Shown: one piece after another, positions 7,398-11,352 of the stretch
How the letters are laid out: every line of letters starts with the position of its first letter
Numbering within the stretch: position 1 is the first letter of the stretch
Program-made: the position numbers and the translations under genes
DNA from: Bacteroidales bacterium
Lineage (GTDB): Bacteria; Bacteroidota; Bacteroidia; Bacteroidales; JAOZVK01
Direction: 5' to 3'
DNA length: 11,352 nt
Assembly: GCA_029938185.1 (NCBI GenBank)
Contig: JAOZVK010000142.1
Coordinates: 1-11,352, forward strand
The notes under the pieces: model-generated
Databases searched by the model: none
What the model was told of the DNA's origin: nothing
Seen by the model: the letters and a program-made list of their open reading frames with translations, nothing else

Positions 7398-7952
7398 TTA
7401 AACTGTTATTATTTTGCCTGTAAGAGTTTGTTTTTTGCCATATAAACTAAATTCATTTTTATCCCATTTGGTTTTGCCAAGTAAATCCACAAAGTCGTAT
7501 TCCGATGGTTTTGTTGAAGTTAAAAGTTTCCGTTCAATTTCTATTTCTTGTTTATTTAGCACAACAGCATATATTTTAAATTCTTGTAATCCATATTTGC
7601 ATAATATGCCAGCTTTGTATTTTCTGTTAGGCGAACTTTTCAGCTTTCCAAACCAAAAATCATTTTCAATGCGTTGGTCAAGTGTTGTTTGATATGCTTT
7701 TGTTAATTGTTCGGTTTGCCATGCAAAATGTTTAGCAAGAAATAACATACTTTCGTATACAAAATTTAATATTTTCTTTTTCCGCTCATAATTGTCCAAT
7801 AAAAAGTAATTATTTATATTTTCGGAGCTTAAAAGTTCTATTTGGTCAATTATTTTTTGAGTATCTACCACCATAACTATCGCACCAAAGGCAAAACCAG
7901 AACCAATTAGTGAAGTGTTTTCTACATCAAACACAAGAATATGTTTTTTCAT
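7398..7952 (-). CDS. Unrecognised protein with a DEDD-exonuclease-like N-terminus
   Basis: This 184-residue protein begins MKKHILVFDVENTSLIGSGF. The D9-x-E11 pair followed by a G-rich turn and a hydrophobic strand resembles motif I of DnaQ-like 3'-5' exonucleases (usually DxETTGL). The other conserved acids of that fold (a central D and a late HxxxD or YxxxD) are not evident, and the protein is short. The second half (about 60-184) is rich in K, Y, E and Q and matches no family I recognise. It may be a diverged or truncated nuclease-fold protein, or an N-terminal fragment joined to unrelated sequence. There is no signal peptide, so it is likely cytoplasmic. It converges on porT. The opposite-strand reading at 7414-7692 is a shadow of it. 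Confidence 0.6.
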   Translation of the reverse strand: MKKHILVFDVENTSLIGSGFAFGAIVMVVDTQKIIDQIELLSSENINNYFLLDNYERKKKILNFVYESMLFLAKHFAWQTEQLTKAYQTTLDQRIENDFWFGKLKSSPNRKYKAGILCKYGLQEFKIYAVVLNKQEIEIERKLLTSTKPSEYDFVDLLGKTKWDKNEFSLYGKKQTLTGKIITV

Positions 7953-8192
7953 CTGTTTAAAATTTTATTTGCACTTGGAATAAAAAAATTTTCAATCATT
8001 AAACTTGTTACATAATAGTGTTATTGAAAATGAATGCATTAGAAACTATTAGATTTATATTTGTTTAGAATCAATTATTCATTAATTTTGTTGTGTATAT
8101 TTATTAATACGGTAAACTCAATGAGTTAATTGAATTTAGCAATTTGTATACTGTTGGTTATCAGGCTTTGTTAATAAGTAAAAAGTCTATTT

Positions 8193-8215
8193 AAGGTCTT
8201 CGACCATATTTTTTC
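8193..8215 (-). repeat. Degraded dispersed hairpin repeat, copy F
   Basis: AAGGTCTTCGACC (8193-8205) keeps the hairpin except for its outermost pair (GACCA instead of GACCT). The TGCGTAAGCA half is not recognisable beyond it. It lies in mid-intergenic sequence, far from any start codon. Confidence 0.55.
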
Positions 8216-8255
8216 AATTTAAGTAATGGACATAAAAATTAGCAAAATCAAAGTA

Positions 8256-8400
8256 ATTAATTAGTGTCCGTCCATAAAGTCAGGTTTTTCGCAAGAATAG
8301 TCTCGGTGTGGCTTTTTAATTAATTGTACAGAAATTATTTAACTTTCTAATATTTAATAAGATTAACCACACCGAGACTTTATGGAGCGCACTAATTAAT
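8256..8400. mobile_element. MITE-like long inverted repeat without coding capacity
   Basis: Three blocks pair in order: ATTAATTAGT (8256-8265) with ACTAATTAAT (8391-8400), TCCATAAAGTC (8271-8281) with GACTTTATGGA (8376-8386), and AGTCTCGGTGTGG (8299-8311) with CCACACCGAGACT (8367-8379). The left arm has about 17 extra bases (8282-8298), so the right arm is the compact form. The interior (8312-8366) is AT-rich and too short for a transposase. Paired ends of this kind around a short spacer fit a non-autonomous transposable element, or the fused ends of an excised insertion sequence. No family is assigned. Confidence 0.6.
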
Positions 8401-8490
8401 AAGTTTATAAAAATATAAAATATTTTGATAAAAAAAAATATCAATTTTTATTTTACAATACTATATTTTATATTTGTAATTACAATTTTT

Positions 8491-8571
8491 CGGAAGTTCT
8501 TTGACGTACTGAAAAAAGCTACTTGCCTGCAAAGGCATTGCGACGAAACGGATGCTTATAATCATACAAAA
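8491..8571 (+). other. GC-richer non-coding island with boxA-like sequence
   Basis: This 81-bp block is visibly richer in G and C than its surroundings. It contains GTTCTTTGAC (8496-8505), which resembles the boxA antitermination sequence in Bacteroidota rRNA leaders, then a small hairpin TGCC-TGCAAA-GGCA (8524-8537) and CGACGAAACGGATGC. No rRNA or CRISPR follows. It could be a small RNA, a leftover of an insertion sequence end, or a conserved intergenic repeat. A 66-codon reading frame crosses it, but has no homology I know and starts in low-complexity sequence. Confidence 0.35.
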
Positions 8572-8602
8572 GTTTTTCGACATTTATCTATTTATAACTT
8601 AC

Positions 8603-8658
8603 TGATTAAATTGGTTTTGTATTAATGCGTAAGCAACTATAAAAAGGTCGAAGACCTA
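8603..8658 (+). repeat. Dispersed hairpin repeat, copy G, overlapping the stop codon of the sugar transferase
   Basis: ATTAAATTGGTTTTGT is followed by TTAATGCGTAAGCAACTAT and AGGTC-GAA-GACCT (8645-8657), close to copy A over its whole length. The minus-strand TAG stop of the downstream-facing gene (8658 to 8656) is formed by the final CTA of this hairpin, so the repeat defines the C-terminus of that protein. Confidence 0.8.
8641..8658 (-). terminator. Possible intrinsic terminator formed by repeat copy G
   Basis: Read on the minus strand, AGGTC-TTC-GACCT is followed at once by TTTT. This is a short (5-bp) stem with a T-run, exactly at the 3' end of the gene 8656-9717. The stem is weak, so termination would be partial at best. 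Confidence 0.35.
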
Positions 8659-9717
8659 TCTTTTTCTAACACAAATATTAAGAATGTAAGTTAGAATAAC
8701 AGCTAATACAAAAACTATCAACAACATGCGTTGTGTTGATAAAATTTTGCTTGTCGAAAAAACAAATATTATAAATAATAAATTTATGAAAATTATAATT
8801 TTAAGTGCTTTTCTTTGAGTAAATCCAATTGCTAATAATTGATGATGAATATGACCTTTATCTGCTTTAAAAATTGGTTTTCCCAAAAAATATCTAAAAA
8901 AAGAAACCCTTATTAAATCATAAACTGGAATTATAAGTATACCAAATAATACTGCTGGAGAATTTTCTATGGTATAATAACCGTTTTCAACAACATTTAC
9001 TTCATTAAATTTTATAGCCAACACACTAACAACAAGTCCTATAACAAGTGAACCTGTATCTCCCATAAATATTTTATTTTTTTTGCTAAACAAATTATAA
9101 TATAAAAAAGCAAATAATGCACCTATAAGACTAATTGACAGAATAGTTAATTGAAAATAATCAATCAAGAAAAACCATATTCCAAATATCGTTAAGATGA
9201 GTATACCGATTGAAGCAGCCAAACCATCAATACCATCTATAAAATTGAATCCATTTATTATTATAAGAAAAGCTAATAATGTTACTGAAAAACTAAAAAA
9301 ATAATTAAAATCAAAAATCCAAAATAAACCAAAAAGATTGGTAAACCTTATGTCTGCCAAAATTATTATAATGATAGAGGCAATAATTTGTCCACCTAAT
9401 TTTGTTATTGGTGCAATTATCAAAATATCATCTTTTATACCTATAAAAAACATTATAATTGTTGCTGTTATAATAAATTGCATTTCAGGAAATTTTATAC
9501 TATCGGCAAATATTGTAAGCGATATAACAAAACCAGCAAATATTGCCAAACCACCCAAAGTAGGAACTTTCAAAACATGAACGCTTCTATTTTCTGGTTC
9601 ATCGTACAAATTTTTATATCTTACAACTTTTATAATAGAAGGTATTGATATAAACGCAACTACAAAAGAAATTATAAAACATAAAATTAAAGTATATATA
9701 TATTCAATATTAATCAT
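8656..9717 (-). CDS. WecA/TagO/MraY-type polyprenyl-phosphate sugar-1-phosphate transferase
   Basis: This 353-residue integral membrane protein of glycosyltransferase family 4 has about ten hydrophobic helices. It joins a UDP-amino-sugar phosphate to undecaprenyl phosphate in the inner membrane, the first step of O-antigen, capsule or other glycan synthesis. Family motifs are in order: PTLGGLAIFAG (52-62), the catalytic DD pair (D96-D97 in GIKDD), NGFNFIDGIDGLA (155-167), MGDTGSLVIG (218-227) and HIHHQLL (289-295). The HIHH motif and overall length fit the WecA/TagO branch more than the peptidoglycan enzyme MraY. The substrate cannot be fixed from sequence. No other glycan genes flank it here. 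The stop codon lies inside repeat copy G, and copy H sits about 78 nt upstream of the start. Confidence 0.92.
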   Translation of the reverse strand: MINIEYIYTLILCFIISFVVAFISIPSIIKVVRYKNLYDEPENRSVHVLKVPTLGGLAIFAGFVISLTIFADSIKFPEMQFIITATIIMFFIGIKDDILIIAPITKLGGQIIASIIIIILADIRFTNLFGLFWIFDFNYFFSFSVTLLAFLIIINGFNFIDGIDGLAASIGILILTIFGIWFFLIDYFQLTILSISLIGALFAFLYYNLFSKKNKIFMGDTGSLVIGLVVSVLAIKFNEVNVVENGYYTIENSPAVLFGILIIPVYDLIRVSFFRYFLGKPIFKADKGHIHHQLLAIGFTQRKALKIIIFINLLFIIFVFSTSKILSTQRMLLIVFVLAVILTYILNICVRKR

Positions 9718-9794
9718 TTAATATAATAATTTAGTTGTTTTTACAATATTAAGCTTCTTTATTTCGTTAAACATTTCGGCTATCAGTTTTAAGT

Positions 9795-9831
9795 TAAGGT
9801 CTTCGAACTATTTAATTATGGCTAATGTGTT
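9795..9831 (-). repeat. Dispersed hairpin repeat, copy H, mutated
   Basis: AAGGTCTTCGAACT (9796-9809) keeps one stem arm, but GACCT has become GAACT, which breaks one pair. The following ATTATGGCTAATGTG corresponds loosely to the TTGCTTACGCATTA half. It lies about 78 nt upstream of the start of the gene 8656-9717 in the same orientation as copies B and C, but farther away. Confidence 0.55.
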
Positions 9832-9897
9832 TTTATATACCACTGTATTACAGCCAATTGAATAAATGCGAATACCGAAAAACTTTTGTTAACCTAC

Positions 9898-10015
9898 TTA
9901 GACACTTTTTAACCGCAAAGTTACACAAAGTTTGACGCAAAGTTTCGCAAAGTTCTGCAAAGTTTCACTTTAATTTTATGATTAAAACCACTTGAAAAAC
10001 AAGAATGTCAAACCT
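9898..10015 (+). repeat. CGCAAAG-rich intergenic repeat, unit 1
   Basis: About 118 bp beginning TTAGACACTTTTTAACCGC are repeated without gaps 177 bp downstream (10075-10192), with about 10 differences over the first 116 bp. Inside are tandem imperfect 9-12 bp units based on CGCAAAGTTT (five CAAAGTT cores in this copy), followed by ACTTTAATTTTATGATTAAAA. It is not coding. Similar CGCAAAG tracts are, from general recollection, common between genes in Bacteroidota. Confidence 0.8.
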
Positions 10016-10074
10016 TACGTGGGTAACCAACATTTTCCAGTTATTCGAGCCTTTTTTTGGCTACCAGTTTTAAA

Positions 10075-10192
10075 TTAGACGCTTTTTAACCGCAAAGTTA
10101 CGCAAAGTTTGACGCAAAGTTTCGCAAAGTTTTGCTAATCTTTACTTTAATTTTATGATTAAAACTACTTGAAAAACAAGACTGTCTAACTT
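10075..10192 (+). repeat. CGCAAAG-rich intergenic repeat, unit 2
   Basis: Direct duplicate of 9898-10015. It keeps four CAAAGTT cores; the fifth is replaced by GCTAATCTTT (10134-10143). Its CGCAAAGTTACGCAAAG start is more regular than unit 1, which has ACACAAAG at the second core. Confidence 0.8.
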
Positions 10193-10198
10193 CTGACG

Positions 10199-10219
10199 AG
10201 TAGCCCTTTTTTTGCTACT
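10199..10219. repeat. Short hairpin with T-rich loop
   Basis: AGTAGC (10199-10204) pairs with GCTACT (10214-10219) around the loop CCTTTTTTT. A similar GAGCC-T7-GGCT arrangement lies after unit 1 at about 10047-10062, so the hairpin is probably the right-hand edge of the same repeat rather than a terminator. Confidence 0.5.
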
Positions 10220-10260
10220 TACATATAAATATTTTTACGGCATTTGATTAAAATTAAAAA

Positions 10261-10268
10261 TAATTTTG
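10261..10268 (+). promoter_or_regulatory. Candidate -7 promoter element for the repeat-protein gene
   Basis: TAATTTTG fits the Bacteroidota -7 consensus TAnnTTTG exactly and lies 44 nt before the ATG at 10313. The nearest upstream TTG (10244-10246) is only 14 nt away, shorter than the usual 17-20, so the pair is imperfect. In such AT-rich sequence a chance match is possible. Confidence 0.35.
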
Positions 10269-10312
10269 TATGTAGATAAACTTTAATAACCACGCTTCCA
10301 AACTAATACTTT

Positions 10313-11352
10313 ATGATTAAAATAATCAATATTGGAATAATAAAAATAATAATAAAGGCTATTTTAATTGTTTCATTTTTTCAGTTTTTTTTATCTGTTT
10401 CAGCACAAACTGATAGTACAAAAACTGATATGAAATTTGATTTTGGTTTTACACGAGACAAAAATATTAATCTATGGCCAATTCTAAAATATTATAATAC
10501 AGATAAAAGTAGAGATTTGCAAATACTTTTTCCTATCTCAAAATTCCATAAAGATTATAAACAGTCTAAAAAACATTCTCATATACTTCCATTTTGGTAC
10601 TACGATAGTAGTTCAACAAACAGAGACCTTCGTATTTTATCTTTTTATTATCCATCGCTTATACGCATTCAACGAGAAAACGGAAACACATCATTCAAAT
10701 TACTCGAACTTGCTCCAAAAATAAATCTTTTAGAAATATCCAAATCATTGGACGGAATAGATGTTAATAATAATTTGTTTTTTTTTATTTGGTACAAAAA
10801 TAGCCAAAATGAAAACTCTTCACACTTTGTTGTATTTCCTATTTACTGGTGGTATAGGAATAATAATAAAACAACAAAAACTATTTTTCCTCTTTATTCT
10901 AAAGGTAGTTACAAAAATAATACTAATAAATATTATGCAATTACTCCGCTCTTCTGGCATTTCAAAAACAAAAATGATTATAGAAATATTTTGTTTCCAA
11001 TATTTTGGAATAAAAAAAATGGTATAGGTGAAAATACTGTGCGTTCAAATTTATTGTTTCCTTTTTATTGGTCATACAAAACCAAAGATTATAATAATAA
11101 AATATTTTTTCCTTTGATGTGGAGTTTAAAAAATACAAAATATAAATCATTTACATTATTTCCGATAATATCAAAAGGAAAATCAAGCGATAGTTTAAGA
11201 AAACACTTTGCTTTTACTCCTCTCTTCTGGCATTTCAAAAATGAGAATGATTATAGAAATATTTTGTTTCCAATATTTTGGAATAAAAAAAATGGTATAG
11301 GTGAAAATACTGTGCGTTCAAATTTATTGTTTCCTTTTTATTGGTCATACAA
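10313..11352 (+). CDS. Exported repeat protein with FP-x-x-W motifs, cut by the window edge
   Basis: An open frame runs from ATG at 10313 through the last base (346 codons, no stop). The first 32 residues form a signal peptide with a long hydrophobic core, ending FFLSVSAQ. The rest is built from short, aromatic, beta-like repeats with the core (L/F/I)FP-x-x-W followed by polar K/N/S residues: LFPIFWN, LFPFYWS, FFPLMWS, VFPIYWW, TPLFWHF and weaker forms. A longer 91-residue unit also recurs, so residues 211-256 and 302-346 are almost identical. The function is unknown. An outer-membrane or cell-surface beta-structure is plausible from the alternating aromatic pattern. The start is the first ATG in frame, and the signal peptide supports it. 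The plus-strand frame at 10761-11027 and the minus-strand frame at 10962-11150 are shadows of this gene. Confidence 0.8.
   Translation, partial: MIKIINIGIIKIIIKAILIVSFFQFFLSVSAQTDSTKTDMKFDFGFTRDKNINLWPILKYYNTDKSRDLQILFPISKFHKDYKQSKKHSHILPFWYYDSSSTNRDLRILSFYYPSLIRIQRENGNTSFKLLELAPKINLLEISKSLDGIDVNNNLFFFIWYKNSQNENSSHFVVFPIYWWYRNNNKTTKTIFPLYSKGSYKNNTNKYYAITPLFWHFKNKNDYRNILFPIFWNKKNGIGENTVRSNLLFPFYWSYKTKDYNNKIFFPLMWSLKNTKYKSFTLFPIISKGKSSDSLRKHFAFTPLFWHFKNENDYRNILFPIFWNKKNGIGENTVRSNLLFPFYWSY
10943..11352 (+). repeat. In-frame 273-bp repeat inside the exported repeat protein
   Basis: Positions 10943-11079 recur at 11216-11352 with four differences in 137 bp; the last 107 bp (10973-11079 and 11246-11352) are identical. 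The 273-bp period equals 91 codons, so the frame is kept. The intervening part (11080-11215) encodes related but diverged FP-x-x-W units. The second copy runs off the window, so more copies may follow. Confidence 0.9.

Larger units (their letters stand above)
7953..8655. other. Gene-free region between two minus-strand genes
   Basis: This 703-bp stretch holds repeat copies F and G, a MITE-like inverted repeat at 8256-8400 and a GC-richer island at 8491-8571. Positions 7953-8190 show nothing I can name beyond a short palindrome AACTC-AAT-GAGTT (8115-8127). The 66-codon reading at 8425-8625 is not supported as a gene. Confidence 0.6.
9718..10312. other. Gene-free divergent region between the sugar transferase and repeat-protein genes
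   Basis: This 595-bp gap holds repeat copy H, two copies of a CGCAAAG-rich repeat (9898-10015 and 10075-10192), a short hairpin at 10199-10219 and a candidate promoter element at 10261-10268. GGCTATCAGTTTTAA (9779-9793) recurs nearly unchanged as GGCTACCAGTTTTAA (10059-10073), each time just before a repeat unit. I see no coding region. Confidence 0.65.

Noticed and set aside
8056..8063. Perfect TATATTTG match to the -7 promoter consensus on the plus strand
   Set aside because: No TTG lies at a suitable distance upstream and no plus-strand gene follows, so it is most likely chance in AT-rich sequence.
8425..8625. 66-codon plus-strand open frame
   Set aside because: It starts in low-complexity AT-rich sequence, spans the non-coding-looking island, ends in repeat copy G, and shows no recognisable domain. 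The island is better treated as non-coding until homologs are shown.
1..9831. Hairpin repeats as integron attC sites
   Set aside because: Copies point in both directions and are not placed once after each gene; no integrase is seen, and the core lacks a clear attC R'/R'' arrangement.
9898..10192. CRISPR array from the repeated CGCAAAG units
   Set aside because: The units are short, imperfect and adjacent, without constant repeats separated by unique spacers of even length, and no cas genes are present.

Overview
The window is strongly AT-rich, with long intergenic stretches, no clear Shine-Dalgarno sites, and gene content typical of the Bacteroidota: a PorT-like type IX secretion barrel, a beta-propeller/Y_Y_Y sensor of the hybrid-regulator type, and a YfiR-like sensor. 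The phylum call is firm on gene families. Genus or order cannot be read from the sequence.

Layout. Positions 1-484 hold no gene but carry a dispersed hairpin repeat (copy A), a long stem-loop, and a compact multi-hairpin element framed by 24-bp direct repeats. Then come two minus-strand genes in tandem: 3972-5942 (periplasmic YfiR-like domain, coiled coil, membrane helix, SpoIIE/PP2C phosphatase) and, 190 bp downstream in the direction of transcription, 485-3781 (periplasmic propeller, Y_Y_Y domain, membrane helix, coiled coil, SpoIIE phosphatase). Both look like membrane receptors that turn an external signal into Ser/Thr dephosphorylation of a cytoplasmic partner, probably a STAS-type protein not encoded here. 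A 665-bp repeat-rich gap leads to porT (6608-7378, plus strand), which converges on an unrecognised gene with an exonuclease-like N-terminus (7398-7952, minus). A 703-bp gap holds a MITE-like inverted repeat and a GC-richer island with a boxA-like sequence. Next is a WecA/TagO/MraY-type sugar-phosphate transferase (8656-9717, minus) that would start lipid-linked glycan synthesis. A 595-bp gap with a duplicated CGCAAAG-type repeat precedes an exported repeat protein (10313 to the window edge, plus) that is cut off by the window.

The most notable structure is a dispersed repeat family: eight copies (A-H, one without the hairpin) of a core with TGCGTAAGCA, an A/T linker, and AGGTC-GAA-GACCT. The two phosphatase genes each carry a copy in the same orientation exactly 14 nt before the start codon, one copy supplies the stop codon of the sugar transferase, and gene 485-3781 is bracketed by a well-conserved inverted pair. 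Whether this is a mobile repeat, an RNA regulatory element, or both cannot be settled from the window. No tRNA, rRNA, CRISPR array or transposase gene was found.
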